NCBI RefSeq assembly: GCF_022267535.1
Contig: NZ_JAHNZV010000012.1
Coordinates: forward strand, 1 to 64,000
DNA from: Psychromonas antarctica
Lineage (GTDB): Bacteria; Pseudomonadota; Gammaproteobacteria; Enterobacterales; Psychromonadaceae
DNA: 64,000 nucleotides
Direction of reading: 5' to 3'
Numbering within the stretch: position 1 is the first letter of the stretch; each line of letters begins with the position of its first letter. Under the pieces are notes generated by a model. That model saw nothing but the letters and a program-made list of their open reading frames with translations, ran no database searches and was not told where the DNA came from. Position numbers and translations under genes: made by a program. This document shows positions 37,529-47,386 of this stretch, piece by piece.

Positions 37529-37990
37529 TTACAGCCCCTTATTTTTTTCTTTTACTCTCCAAGGATCGCTGGGATCATATACCGGCTCTTCAGTACGAGC
37601 CGACTCTTTGTTTTTTTTGCCCACACTTGTGTAGCTTCTTAATTTTGACGCTTTATCCATCTGCGCTATTGATTGAGCCGTTATATCGGCAGGTCCCCCT
37701 TCTACATTGTCGCAACAGAGGTGGCGATCACGGGGAGGAATAGATAATTGTTTGTCACAAGGAAATGGTAGATTTTTATACTGATAGAGATAAAAGTTTT
37801 CCACTTTCTCTCTTGCCCACTGATTATTACGCAGAAATTTTGCGGTAGATTTCATGCCAGTATGGTATTGAAAACGATCAATAGTTAATGCTTCACTTAA
37901 TAATTCCCAACCATAATGCAAGGATATCTCTGTCAGTAACACCTCCAGCTTTAGCCCATATAAGGGGTTACTGTTTTTTTTATCTGCCAT
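37529..37990 (-). CDS. VF530/DUF2132 family DNA-binding-like protein with extended C-terminus
   Basis: 153 residues. The first ~70 (NPLYGLKLEVLLTEISLHYGWELLSEAL, FQYHTGMKSTAKFLRNNQWAREKVENFYLY) fit the small VF530 fold family, whose members are usually ~70-80 residues and have been proposed to bind DNA. The remaining ~80 residues (from KNLPFPCDKQLS to DPSDPWRVKEKNKGL) are polar, low in hydrophobics and look disordered. AAGGAAC precedes the ATG. No partner is seen nearby. The function of the family is not firmly known. Confidence 0.7.
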   Translation of the reverse strand: MADKKNSNPLYGLKLEVLLTEISLHYGWELLSEALTIDRFQYHTGMKSTAKFLRNNQWAREKVENFYLYQYKNLPFPCDKQLSIPPRDRHLCCDNVEGGPADITAQSIAQMDKASKLRSYTSVGKKNKESARTEEPVYDPSDPWRVKEKNKGL

Positions 37991-38493
37991 TAATGTTCCT
38001 TAATATGAGCAAATGGGTTCTCTGGGCCATCACATAACGCATTTAACCAAAATAATGATCAATAGACGTCCCAATAACGCAATTTATTGTGCATTGAAAA
38101 ATACACTACATTCTCTCTTCTTTTGCAGCAAAAAGCTGTAAATAGTTGCATTAGAAGATTCAAACTAGTAGAAAACATAATAAAATTATCGCTTTACGCA
38201 CACGAACAGGTCACTATTTATAAAATAAATAACGAAAATGTATTCTTTATACAAATATATTTCAATCCCAACTGAATTAACCGATAATCCCCCCATTCAC
38301 TGAACGTGAATAAATAGCAGGTACTAATTACCTAATTTTAACCTAGGTTATTTAATAATTGTCAGCTCAGAACTTTCCACTTTTCTGCTGAGCGACCACC
38401 CTTTATTAAACAATCAATCGCCCTTTTGGGTCTCGTTAATCACCATCAGGTGGGAAACTTAACCTCAAGGGAATAAAAAAGTGAGTTGTCCCC
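37991..38493. other. Gap upstream of the purine permease gene
   Basis: About 500 bp. The 62-codon frame at 38087-38275 lacks a ribosome site and is not called. AACCTAGGTT (38340-38349) is a small palindrome, and CACC-ATCA-GGTG (38441-38452) is a short hairpin close to the permease start. I do not recognise a riboswitch. Confidence 0.4.
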
Positions 38494-39849
38494 ATGAATA
38501 CGCCGAGTAAGTCCCTCCCTAAAACGGAATCAAGCAACACCTCCGCTTTTGCCTCTTTTTTGGAAAAGCAGTTCAAATTTAAAGCCCATAAAACCAATTT
38601 AAAAACCGAAGTCACAGCAGGTATTACCACCTTCGTTACCATGGCTTATATTCTTTTTGTTAACCCCGATATCATGTCTATTGCCGGCATGGACTACCAA
38701 GCAGTATTTGTTGCAACAGCCCTCAGTGCCGCAATCGGCTGTATCTTTATGGGGCTTTATGCGAATTGGCCAGTCGGCTTAGCGCCAGGCATGGGGCTAA
38801 ATGCATTTTTCACCTTTGCGGTTGTCAAAGGCATGGAATATTCATGGCAAGTTGCATTAGGCGCTGTCTTTATCTCGAGTGTTATTTTTGTGCTGATGAG
38901 CGTCACTAGACTGCGCAGCTGGATTATTGACAGCATCCCACCGAGCTTACGTTATGCGATGACCGCAGGGGTTGGTCTATTTCTTGGCATTATCGGCTTA
39001 AAATCTGCCGGTATTATTACAGCGAGCCAAGCGACACTGGTTACAATGGGCGACTTTCATGATCCTAAAGTGGTACTAGGTGCATTCAGTTTTATTATCA
39101 TTGCAGTATTAGCCTCTCGTAAAGTATTCGCTTCAGTGTTGATTGGGATCGTCACAATTACAGTGATCAGTACGCTAATGGGCTTAGTCAGTTTGCCCGA
39201 TCATGCTGTATCTTTACCCACCGGATTATCAAAAACCTTCATGCAGATGGACGTGATAGGTGCATTTGATGTCTCTATGATCAGCGTTATTTTAGCCTTT
39301 TTATTTGTTAATATGTTTGATACAGCAGGTACCATTATCGGCGTCGCTGAGAGCGCACATTTTTGCAACAAAGAAGGTAAAATTGAAAATCTTAATAAAG
39401 CGCTCACAGCAGATAGTGTTGCTAGTGTGTTTGGTGCTGTAATTGGCTGTCCGCCAGTTACCTCATATGTTGAAAGTAATGCCGGTATCGCAGAAGGTGG
39501 GCGCACCGGATTAACGGCCGTTGTTGTTGGTCTATTGTTCCTCGTTGCCATGTTCTTCGCTCCGATAGCTCAAATAGTCCCTAGTTATGCCACTGCAGGT
39601 GCCTTAATTTATGTGGCGTTTCTGATGGTCGGTAGTTTAAGTAAGATTAACTGGGATGAGTTTACGGATTACGTGCCCGCGGCGATAACCGCTATTATGA
39701 TGCCGCTTACTTATTCAATAGCTGATGGTATTATTTTAGGCTTCTTGTCGTTCACGCTAATTAAGCATGCAACAGGTCGCTCAAAAGATGTCTCCGTCGG
39801 TATGAATGTACTGGCAGTTGTATTCATTGCCAAACTGATCTTCATCTAA
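38494..39849 (+). CDS. NCS2 (AzgA-type) purine base permease
   Basis: A 451-residue inner-membrane protein with about 12-14 hydrophobic segments, matching the AzgA-like branch of NCS2 transporters (E. coli PurP/GhxP type): TEVTAGITTFVTMAYILFVNPDIM, ANWPVGLAPGMGLNAFF, the conserved LFVNMFDTAGTIIGVAE and GCPPVTSYVESNAGIAEGGRTGLTA. It imports adenine, guanine or hypoxanthine with protons. The ribosome site is weak (GTGAG). A terminator follows at 39908-39959. It is not linked to purEK. Confidence 0.9.
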   Translation: MNTPSKSLPKTESSNTSAFASFLEKQFKFKAHKTNLKTEVTAGITTFVTMAYILFVNPDIMSIAGMDYQAVFVATALSAAIGCIFMGLYANWPVGLAPGMGLNAFFTFAVVKGMEYSWQVALGAVFISSVIFVLMSVTRLRSWIIDSIPPSLRYAMTAGVGLFLGIIGLKSAGIITASQATLVTMGDFHDPKVVLGAFSFIIIAVLASRKVFASVLIGIVTITVISTLMGLVSLPDHAVSLPTGLSKTFMQMDVIGAFDVSMISVILAFLFVNMFDTAGTIIGVAESAHFCNKEGKIENLNKALTADSVASVFGAVIGCPPVTSYVESNAGIAEGGRTGLTAVVVGLLFLVAMFFAPIAQIVPSYATAGALIYVAFLMVGSLSKINWDEFTDYVPAAITAIMMPLTYSIADGIILGFLSFTLIKHATGRSKDVSVGMNVLAVVFIAKLIFI

Positions 39850-40203
39850 CATTTAAATAAGCTGCGAGTCCACTTTAGGATGCTAACTCAGCGCACTATC
39901 AGATAATGCCAACTTAGTTACTTGCTCCACGGAGAGGTTCTTCGCTAAGTTGGCTTTTTCATCTCTAAATTAAACCTAAAACCCCATTATTTATAAAGAA
40001 TGTCGGTTAACTCAACTTAATCCATCAAACATAACGCCAATAATAGAGGTTGCTGGTGTTATTTCCCACCCAATCATGGTAAAGCTCGACATCTCCATCG
40101 CTAATTCTGTATACTATGCGACCTAATTATTTACACTTTCATCGCACTTATTTAGATTTTTTATAGTCAAATAATCTGCCCATAAACACCTAGGAATACT
40201 TCT
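39850..40203. other. Gap between the purine permease and ybiT
   Basis: Apart from the terminator at 39908-39959 it holds a weaker hairpin, ATAACGCCA (40031-40039)/TGGTGTTAT (40054-40062). No ORF is supported. Confidence 0.4.
39908..39959 (+). terminator. Rho-independent terminator of the purine permease gene
   Basis: GCCAACTTAG (39908-39917) and CTAAGTTGGC (39945-39954) form a perfect 10-bp stem with a long loop, followed by TTTTT. Confidence 0.75.
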
Positions 40204-41796
40204 TTGATATCTACCGCGAACATCACTATGCAGTTTGGCGCCGAGCCGCTTTTTGAAAACATTTCAGCTAAATTTGGCAACGGTAACCGTTATGGTTTAA
40301 TCGGTGCTAATGGCTGCGGCAAATCGACATTTATGAAAATCCTTAGTGGTGAGCAAGCGCCAAGCTCAGGTAATGTATCACTTGATCCCGGCGTCAAGAT
40401 GGGCACATTAAGCCAAGACCAGTTTGCATTTGAAGAATATAACGTGGTCGATGTTGTGATCATGGGTGATACAAAATTATGGAAGGTGAAACAACAGCGA
40501 GATCTTATTTACGCCAAAGCAGAAATGACTGAAGCAGACGGTATGGCGGTTGCTGAACTGGAAAGTGAATTTGCAGAAATGGATGGCTATACAGCTGAAA
40601 GCCGAGCAGGTGAGATTCTTCTAGCGGCAGGTATAGAAGAAACGTTTCACTTTGGTCTGATGCGTCAAGTTGCACCGGGCTGGAAACTGCGAGTGTTACT
40701 TGCACAGGCACTGTTCTCTAATCCGGATCTTTTATTACTTGATGAGCCAACCAATAACTTAGATATCAATACCATTAACTGGTTGTCTGAAGAACTTAAT
40801 AAACGTAAATGCACCATGATTATTATTTCTCATGATAGACATTTCTTAAACTCGGTCTGTACCCACATGGCGGATATAGATTACGGTGAACTGCGTATTT
40901 ATCCTGGTAATTATGAATATTTTCTTGCCGCAGCTGGCTTGATCCGTGAGCAATTATTATCTGAAAATGCCAAGAAAAGTGCAGAAATTAATGAGCTACA
41001 AGACTTTGTCAATCGTTTTGGCGCGAATGCATCTAAAGCGAAACAAGCGAGCTCGCGCGCTAAAAAAATGGATAAAATAAAGCTTGATGATGTTAAATCA
41101 TCAAGTCGTATGAGTCCTTCGCTTAGTTTCTCTGAAGGTAAAAAAATGCACCGGCAGGCATTAGTGCTGGAAAATATCGGCCATGGTTTTGATGACGAAC
41201 TATTATTTGAAAAAGGCGAATTGATTCTAGAAGCAGGCGCAAAATTAGCGGTCATAGGCGAAAATGGTGTCGGTAAAACCACCCTATTACGTTGTTTAGT
41301 TAATGAACTACAAAATAATGAGGGTGTGGTTAAATGGTCTGAGAACGCAGTTGTTGGTTACTGCCCACAAGACAGCACTGCAGACTTTGATAATGACTTA
41401 AACATATTTGATTGGATTTCACAGTGGCGTACCACTAAGCATGATGATCTCATGGTGCGAGGTATATTGGGGCGCTTATTGTTTACTGCCGACGATGCCA
41501 ATAAAAAAGCACGAAATTGTTCAGGTGGAGAAAAAAATCGTCTTCTATTTGGTAAGTTAATGATGCAAGATATTAACGTATTAGTGATGGACGAACCCAC
41601 CAACCACATGGATATTGAAGCCATTGATGCATTAAATGATGCGCTAAAGGTTTATCAAGGCACCTTGATTTTTGTTAGTCATGACCGTGCATTTGTATCC
41701 TCATTAGCCACTCGTATCATTGATATTAAAGATAAAAAGTTAGTTAACTTTCAAGGTACTTATAATGAGTATCTTTCCAACCAATTTCGCATGTAA
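40204..41796 (+). CDS. ybiT: ABC-F ATPase YbiT
   Basis: A 530-residue ABC-F protein, the same length as E. coli YbiT and very similar throughout ([62 protein letters not shown]-like). It has two ATPase cassettes: Walker [10 protein letters not shown] and GENGVGKTT, signature-like regions, and Walker [13 protein letters not shown] and [16 protein letters not shown] proteins lack membrane parts and act on the ribosome. The start is TTG 40204, after AGGAA with ~7-base spacing. The gene stands alone before the TetR-RND unit. Confidence 0.95.
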   Translation: MISTANITMQFGAEPLFENISAKFGNGNRYGLIGANGCGKSTFMKILSGEQAPSSGNVSLDPGVKMGTLSQDQFAFEEYNVVDVVIMGDTKLWKVKQQRDLIYAKAEMTEADGMAVAELESEFAEMDGYTAESRAGEILLAAGIEETFHFGLMRQVAPGWKLRVLLAQALFSNPDLLLLDEPTNNLDINTINWLSEELNKRKCTMIIISHDRHFLNSVCTHMADIDYGELRIYPGNYEYFLAAAGLIREQLLSENAKKSAEINELQDFVNRFGANASKAKQASSRAKKMDKIKLDDVKSSSRMSPSLSFSEGKKMHRQALVLENIGHGFDDELLFEKGELILEAGAKLAVIGENGVGKTTLLRCLVNELQNNEGVVKWSENAVVGYCPQDSTADFDNDLNIFDWISQWRTTKHDDLMVRGILGRLLFTADDANKKARNCSGGEKNRLLFGKLMMQDINVLVMDEPTNHMDIEAIDALNDALKVYQGTLIFVSHDRAFVSSLATRIIDIKDKKLVNFQGTYNEYLSNQFRM

Positions 41797-41930
41797 CCGT
41801 TAGCCCCTTATCATCAATCAATATAAAGGTAACAGTCATCGATATGATGGCTGTCTAGCCTCCCATACTGTCCTAAATATTGAACTATTGGCACTGAAAT
41901 AAACGCTGCTTCACAAACAAGTACATTATA

Positions 41931-41950
41931 AATTCTACAAATGTATACTC
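41931..41950. promoter_or_regulatory. Weak second TetR operator
   Basis: AATTCTACAAATGTATACTC keeps one good half (TTCTACA) and a degraded other half. It lies about 65 bp upstream of the main operator. Confidence 0.35.
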
Positions 41951-41994
41951 TTTGAGGAATTTTTTATTTAGTTGTACCTAGCCTATCTGTTTTA

Positions 41995-42020
41995 TTATAT
42001 TCTACAGTTGTAGAATATAA
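41995..42020. promoter_or_regulatory. TetR operator of the RND efflux operon
   Basis: TTATATTCTACA (41995-42006) and TGTAGAATATAA (42009-42020) are perfect 12-bp arms around GT. It lies 20 bp before the TetR start and should overlap the operon promoter. Confidence 0.8.
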
Positions 42021-42039
42021 GCTAAATAGGCGCTATTTA

Positions 42040-42714
42040 ATGACCATTGATAAGATAAAAAGAGAGGCTGGGAGGCCAAAAATAAAAGTGGATAACCGCG
42101 CTAAATTAATTACAGCGGCACTGCTATTATTTGTATCTGATGATTACGATAAAGTATCTGTACGCGCGATAGCTTCTCAAGCAGATCTAGATCCCGGATT
42201 AATTCGTTATTACTTCCAATCAAAGTTAGGTTTGTTTACTGCCATGATCAATGAGACAGTTGAACCCGTTACAAAACAGTTAAGCGCTATCGATCAAAAG
42301 TTAAATGCTTCCACCGCGGAACAATTAATGCAAATCTACTATCAGGTAATGAGTCAAAATCCGCATCTCCCCAAACTTATCTTTCGCATTTTAAGCATGA
42401 AAGAATCGGATGTTAATCAACAGCTAAAAGTTGTGCTTGAAAATATTTTTAAAGCACAAAACTTAACCCTGTTTTCAAGGTTAAAGGAGACCGGATTTTT
42501 ACAAGCCGGCGTGGACCCTGTTTGCGCCCAATTAAGCTTTTTTAGCATGATGATATTCCCCTTTTTGATGCCCGAATTACTTAAATCAGCGCTAGGGATT
42601 TCAATAACCCCTGCCTTTATGCTGCAGATGGGCAAACAAAATAGTCAGCTTTTATGCCACGGCATGATAGCCACTCAAACAAACAGCAAGGACGACAACA
42701 ATGACCATCAATAA
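42040..42714 (+). CDS. TetR-family repressor of the RND efflux operon
   Basis: A 224-residue TetR regulator. The helix-turn-helix is VSVRAIASQADLDPGLIRYYFQSK. The C-terminal ligand domain (about 80-224) has no recognised signature. It is the first gene of a rightward unit and overlaps the adaptor gene by 14 bp, so it is cotranscribed with the pump and probably controls it by negative feedback. The 26-bp dyad at 41995-42020 is its likely target. A second, weaker site lies at 41931-41950. The inducer is unknown. Confidence 0.9.
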   Translation: MTIDKIKREAGRPKIKVDNRAKLITAALLLFVSDDYDKVSVRAIASQADLDPGLIRYYFQSKLGLFTAMINETVEPVTKQLSAIDQKLNASTAEQLMQIYYQVMSQNPHLPKLIFRILSMKESDVNQQLKVVLENIFKAQNLTLFSRLKETGFLQAGVDPVCAQLSFFSMMIFPFLMPELLKSALGISITPAFMLQMGKQNSQLLCHGMIATQTNSKDDNNDHQ

Positions 42715-44032
42715 AAAACTTTTTGTGATCCCGGGTATCGTCTTAGGGTTAGTGATTCTAATCGCTGCGATAGCACTAAAACCCTCGCCAGATCTGCAGT
42801 CAAACTATGATAACGCTCGTTTAGTTGAGGTCATTCCTTTAGTTAAAGAATCCGTGGCGCCAATTATAAAAGGCTTTGGACGTGTTGAGCCGATGCATAC
42901 TTGGCGAGCGATTGCAGAAGTAAATGGTAAAATAAGTTACCGCCATCCTTTGCTTGAAAGCGGACGCATGCTAAAAAAAGGCACATTAGTCTTGGAAGTT
43001 GATCCGTTGCAATATCAATTAAAATCGACGCAGGCGCAAGCTAACTTAAATTCAGCTAAAGCTGGACTCGCCAAACTTATTCTGGAGCAAAAAAATCTTA
43101 ATATTAATCTGGATATTGAGCAGCAGAAACTGGCATTGGTCAACCAAGAGTATCAACGAAATTTTGTCCTTCAACAGAAAAAATTAATTTCCAACTCCGC
43201 GTTGGAAAATCAAAAAAAAGCCCTCCTTGCACAAAAGATTCTCGTACAGACGCTGACAAACGCTCTGAATTTAATGCCTGATGATAAAAAAATACTTGAA
43301 TCACAAATTAGTGTCAATCGGACTCTGTTTGAGGACAGCCTGCGTCAGTTAGAAAATACCCGTCTTAGCCTGCCGTTTGACGCTTATATTAGCGCCGTTA
43401 ATATTGAGCAAGCACAAGCCGTCAGTAACGGAGAGCACTTATTTACAGCCGACCAAATTGGCACCGTGGAAATAAAAACAGCATTATCTGTACAGGATAC
43501 CTTTATTTTAAGGGAAAGCCTTACACACCGAACGCCCGCGGCTGAATCAGGCTCAATTGAACAACTCAACCTCAAGGCCCAAGTATTACTGGAAACAGGT
43601 AATAAAAGCTATTACTGGCCAGCTAAGTTAACGCGCATTGACAATAGCCTTGATCCCGAGCAAGCCACCATAGATTTTTATTTACAGGTCACTCAAAATA
43701 TCAACGAGCCAGATTTAAGTCTTCCCCTGCTTAGTAAAGGGATGTTTGTTAGCGGTATTATTGAAGGAGTGACCTCAGCACAATTCATGGTGCCCGAAAA
43801 AGCACTGCATGGTACTCAAATTTATATTATGGACGCGCAGCAAAAACTGCAAATCAAAACGGTACAGGTGCTCTTTCGCAATAACCAAGGCGTTGCTATT
43901 TCCGGTGAGTTAGATGAAGGTGAGCGGTTAATATTAAATGACTTAATTCCTGCAATACCCGGCATGAGCCTGAAGATAAATACGCCTGAAACCGCCATTA
44001 ACGAGCAAGTGAAAGAGGAGATTGCACTTTGA
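42701..44032 (+). CDS. RND efflux periplasmic adaptor (membrane fusion protein)
   Basis: A 443-residue adaptor. It has an N-terminal membrane anchor (FVIPGIVLGLVILIAAIAL), a lipoyl-like half (WRAIAEVNGKISYRHPLLESGRMLKKGTLVLEVDP), a long coiled-coil hairpin of about 110 residues (from KSTQAQANLNSAKAGL to RTLFEDSLRQL), the returning half (LSLPFDAYISAVNIEQAQAVSNGEHLFTAD), then beta-barrel and membrane-proximal domains. It links the RND pump to an outer-membrane channel, which is not encoded here. It starts inside the TetR gene and its stop overlaps the pump start (TTGA). Confidence 0.9.
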   Translation: MTINKKLFVIPGIVLGLVILIAAIALKPSPDLQSNYDNARLVEVIPLVKESVAPIIKGFGRVEPMHTWRAIAEVNGKISYRHPLLESGRMLKKGTLVLEVDPLQYQLKSTQAQANLNSAKAGLAKLILEQKNLNINLDIEQQKLALVNQEYQRNFVLQQKKLISNSALENQKKALLAQKILVQTLTNALNLMPDDKKILESQISVNRTLFEDSLRQLENTRLSLPFDAYISAVNIEQAQAVSNGEHLFTADQIGTVEIKTALSVQDTFILRESLTHRTPAAESGSIEQLNLKAQVLLETGNKSYYWPAKLTRIDNSLDPEQATIDFYLQVTQNINEPDLSLPLLSKGMFVSGIIEGVTSAQFMVPEKALHGTQIYIMDAQQKLQIKTVQVLFRNNQGVAISGELDEGERLILNDLIPAIPGMSLKINTPETAINEQVKEEIAL

Positions 44033-47000
44033 TCAAGCTATTTATACGCCATCCTACGCTGGCAAACCTGGTGATGTTGACATTTTTTGTCTTAGGGTTG
44101 AGTAGTCTAAGCAGCTTAAAACGAGAAACATTTCCTGAATTTACTCCTCCCTACATTATAGCTAGCGTTATCTATCCGGGCGCATCACCGGCAGAAGTTG
44201 AAGAAAGTATTTGTCTACGTATGGAAGATGCCATTGATGGCTTAAGTAATATTGAGGAAACTAAATGTGACGCACAAGAAGGCCGTGCTTCATTAACAGT
44301 GAAGCTTAATGAAGATGCAGATATTGGCCGCAGTTTAGTGGATATTCAAACTGAAATTAACGCCATTCAAGACTTCCCGAGTCAAATTGAAGCGCCGACA
44401 GTAAAAGAGTTGGATTGGGCAGAGCCTGTTGTCGATATTGCCATTTCAGCCGACATTAGCTGGCCGCATTTAAAAACCTATACGGAAGATTTAAAGCGTC
44501 GATTAAAGACAGAAGCTGGGGTAAGCCTTGTAAAAGTAGCCGGTTTTTCAGATCATCAACTACGCGTTGAGGTAAATGACGCGGATATTCGCCGCTTAGG
44601 ACTTTCTGTTGCCGATATCGCCGCTAAAATAGGTCGGCAAAATATTAAAATGCCCGCGGGTAATATCGAACTTGCCGAGAAAAACTTACTGATCCGTTTC
44701 GATCAGCGTAAAACAACGGTGGCAGAAATAGGTCAGATTATTATTTCAGCTGATCCGCTAGGTGCCATTGTGCGTTTGGCTGATATTGCCACTATTGAAG
44801 ATCTGTTTGAATTAGAAGAGGAGCATATTTTATTTAACGGTAAACCTGCTGCCATACTAAAAATACAAAAGAATAAAGCTGATGATGCACTGCGTATTAA
44901 AGAAAAAGTGCTGCAGTTTGTAGAACAAGAGCAGCGAGTGGCCCCTGTAGGAGTCACACTCACTCTGACCAATGATATGTCTTCGTTGCTACAGGACAGG
45001 CTGACTATGCTGCTAAGAAATGGTTGGCAGGGGATCATCTTAGTTTTTTTATCTATGTGGCTGTTTTTCTCACTACGTTATTCATTTTGGGTTTCTGCCG
45101 GCCTGCCCGTCGCATTTCTAGGTGGCCTTTTCCTAATGAGCCTGTTTTCCATATCGATTAATATTATGACCTTAGTTGGGCTCTTGATGGCTATCGGTAT
45201 TATGATGGATGATGCGATTGTGATTGCCGAATCAGTCGCGGCGCATGTTGAAAAAGGGTTGCCAATAGATGAAGCGGTCAGCAAAGGCGTAGCAAAAGTC
45301 GCTCCTGGCGTTATTTCATCTTTTTTAACTACTATCTTTATTTTTGGCAGCCTGCTTTGGCTTGATGGTCAAATGGGACGAGTCTTATCGGCTGTACCGA
45401 TGGTGCTGATTATGATACTCAGTATCAGCCTATTTGAAGCTTTTTTAATCTTACCCCATCATTTAAGTCATTCTCTCAACAGCAATAAAAAAGACACACA
45501 CCCCGTCAAATTTAAACGCATTTTCTTAGCAAAATTTGAACATTTCAGAACCCATTCCTTAGTTAAAATGGTTACTTTTGTGGTTAAGTGGCGTTATGCC
45601 AGCCTAGGGCTAACCTTTGCCGCTTTGCTTATCTCATTTGCGCTACTTGCGGGCGGCGCGGTGAAATTTCTGCCCTTTCCTGAACTTGATGGCGATATTG
45701 CGGTGGCGCGCATTATTTTGCCCCCCGGTTCCACTCTGCAGCAAACGCAAGCAGTGGTCACCAAAGTCATTAGTAGTGCCAAGCGTATTGGCGACCAATA
45801 TACAAAAAGCAATAATGAAACGTCACCATTAATTAAAGATATTACCGCACAATATAATTTTAATGCCGATGCGGGAGAAACAGGACCACATTTGGCCACC
45901 GTACGCTTAGATCTTCTCTCAGCGGAAACTCGCAACTCACTGATTGAAGCATTTTTAAATGATTGGAGAATCACTACAGGTGAGCTCGCTGCGCCTATTT
46001 CATTAGTTTTCAAACAACCAGCTATGGGCCCTGCTGGACGTGATGTTGAAGTGCGCCTGCAGCATAATGATTTACAACTCTTAAAAGAAGCGTCAATTGA
46101 ACTGCAAACCTATTTAAGCCAATTCGCAGGGGTTAATGGCATTCTCGATGATATGCGGCCCGGTAAGGAAGAGGTATTAATCAAGCTTAAAGCGGGCGCT
46201 GAAAACTACGGTGTAGATGGTCAAGCAATCGCCTCACAACTTCGCAGCGCCTACTTTGGTCAAACTGCAGATGAAATTCAATCTGGTCCTGAAAGTATTG
46301 CTATTGTGGTTCGCTTAAATAAAGGTCAAGCAAGCGATCTGCACGCATTAGCTAATTTCCCAATTATGCTTAGCAATGGCAAACAGCTTCCGCTGAGTGC
46401 CGTTGCATCTCTTGATTCCCAGCGTTCATTTGTCCGTATACAACGCATTGAAGGGCAGCGCACTGTGACGGTGATGGCAGATATTGATAACCGCAAAGCC
46501 AATGGCGCTGAAATCATTAGTAAAATGCGCAAAGATTTCATCCCTGAATTACAGCGTAAATTCCCGAGATTGGGGATTGATTTCGAAGGTGCATCTAAAG
46601 AGTCAGCTAAAACTGGCGCATCATTAATGAAAGGTTTTATTATCGGTTTGTTCGGATTGTTTGCTATTTTAAGCTTTCAATTTAGAAGCTATCTTGAGCC
46701 TTTGGTCGTTATGTTGGCTATTCCACTGGCATTAATTGGCGTTTTTTGGGGACACTGGTTAACAGGTTATAATCTCTCCATGCCCTCTATTTTAGGGTTT
46801 ATCTCGCTCGCGGGGATTGTTGTTAATGACTCTATCTTATTGGTGCAATATATCCGCCATCACCTTGATATCGGAGATGACATTTTGGATGCGGTGGTAA
46901 GAGCCAGCCGCGACCGATTCCGCGCAGTATTTTTAACTTCACTGACCACGGCTGCTGGTTTATTACCCTTACTGTTAGAAACGAGCCTGCAGGCACAAGT

Positions 47001-47133
47001 TGTTAAACCTATCGTAATCTCCATTGTGTTTGGTATTTTTACTTCGACCCTGCTAGTGCTATTTATTATTCCAAGTGCCTATGCCGTACTTGCCGATTTT
47101 GGTTTAGTACGAAAACATGAGACTTTAGATTAA
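44029..47133 (+). CDS. RND-family efflux pump, inner-membrane subunit
   Basis: A 1034-residue RND transporter with 12 membrane helices and two large periplasmic loops. The N-terminal pattern RHPTLANLVMLTFFVLG and FPEFTPPYIIASVIYPGASPAEVEESI is typical. Helix 4 carries the proton-relay acid pair in GIMMDDAIVIAESVAAH. The second half has GIVVNDSILLVQYIRHH and DRFRAVFLTSLTTAAGLLPLLLE. The start is TTG 44029, after GAGGAG with 8-base spacing, overlapping the adaptor stop by one codon frame. It should expel drugs or toxic lipids; the specific substrate is unknown. A hairpin at 47177-47215 follows. Confidence 0.93.
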   Translation: MIKLFIRHPTLANLVMLTFFVLGLSSLSSLKRETFPEFTPPYIIASVIYPGASPAEVEESICLRMEDAIDGLSNIEETKCDAQEGRASLTVKLNEDADIGRSLVDIQTEINAIQDFPSQIEAPTVKELDWAEPVVDIAISADISWPHLKTYTEDLKRRLKTEAGVSLVKVAGFSDHQLRVEVNDADIRRLGLSVADIAAKIGRQNIKMPAGNIELAEKNLLIRFDQRKTTVAEIGQIIISADPLGAIVRLADIATIEDLFELEEEHILFNGKPAAILKIQKNKADDALRIKEKVLQFVEQEQRVAPVGVTLTLTNDMSSLLQDRLTMLLRNGWQGIILVFLSMWLFFSLRYSFWVSAGLPVAFLGGLFLMSLFSISINIMTLVGLLMAIGIMMDDAIVIAESVAAHVEKGLPIDEAVSKGVAKVAPGVISSFLTTIFIFGSLLWLDGQMGRVLSAVPMVLIMILSISLFEAFLILPHHLSHSLNSNKKDTHPVKFKRIFLAKFEHFRTHSLVKMVTFVVKWRYASLGLTFAALLISFALLAGGAVKFLPFPELDGDIAVARIILPPGSTLQQTQAVVTKVISSAKRIGDQYTKSNNETSPLIKDITAQYNFNADAGETGPHLATVRLDLLSAETRNSLIEAFLNDWRITTGELAAPISLVFKQPAMGPAGRDVEVRLQHNDLQLLKEASIELQTYLSQFAGVNGILDDMRPGKEEVLIKLKAGAENYGVDGQAIASQLRSAYFGQTADEIQSGPESIAIVVRLNKGQASDLHALANFPIMLSNGKQLPLSAVASLDSQRSFVRIQRIEGQRTVTVMADIDNRKANGAEIISKMRKDFIPELQRKFPRLGIDFEGASKESAKTGASLMKGFIIGLFGLFAILSFQFRSYLEPLVVMLAIPLALIGVFWGHWLTGYNLSMPSILGFISLAGIVVNDSILLVQYIRHHLDIGDDILDAVVRASRDRFRAVFLTSLTTAAGLLPLLLETSLQAQVVKPIVISIVFGIFTSTLLVLFIIPSAYAVLADFGLVRKHETLD

Positions 47134-47176
47134 AATTTGTTTTTTTAAAGTGCCGCTTTTGTGTATTTAAGGTAAC

Positions 47177-47215
47177 CTCGCCACCAAGAAGCAGCTATTG
47201 CTTATTGGTAGCGAG
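47177..47215 (+). terminator. Hairpin after the RND operon
   Basis: CTCGCCACCAA (47177-47187) and TTGGTAGCGAG (47205-47215) pair at 10 of 11 positions, with an inner AAGCA/TGCTT stem. It is 44 bp after the pump stop. T run is short. Confidence 0.5.
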
Positions 47216-47386
47216 TTGCTTTGAACTGCGAATAACGATCAACACGTTATGACCTTATTTAACAAGACTACGTATACAAAACAACGACTAATAAATGATT
47301 TGTAAATACAATTAGCATTTAGCGGTTTTGAGCTATAAGATCTCGATAGAATTTAGTTAGGTTAACTATAATTAAGGAATATACGT

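Noticed and set aside
38087-38275. 62-codon ORF upstream of the purine permease gene
   Set aside because: Non-ATG start with no ribosome site and AT-rich content typical of intergenic sequence.
37991-38493. Riboswitch upstream of the purine permease
   Set aside because: I could not match the conserved bases of known purine, xanthine or PRPP riboswitches.
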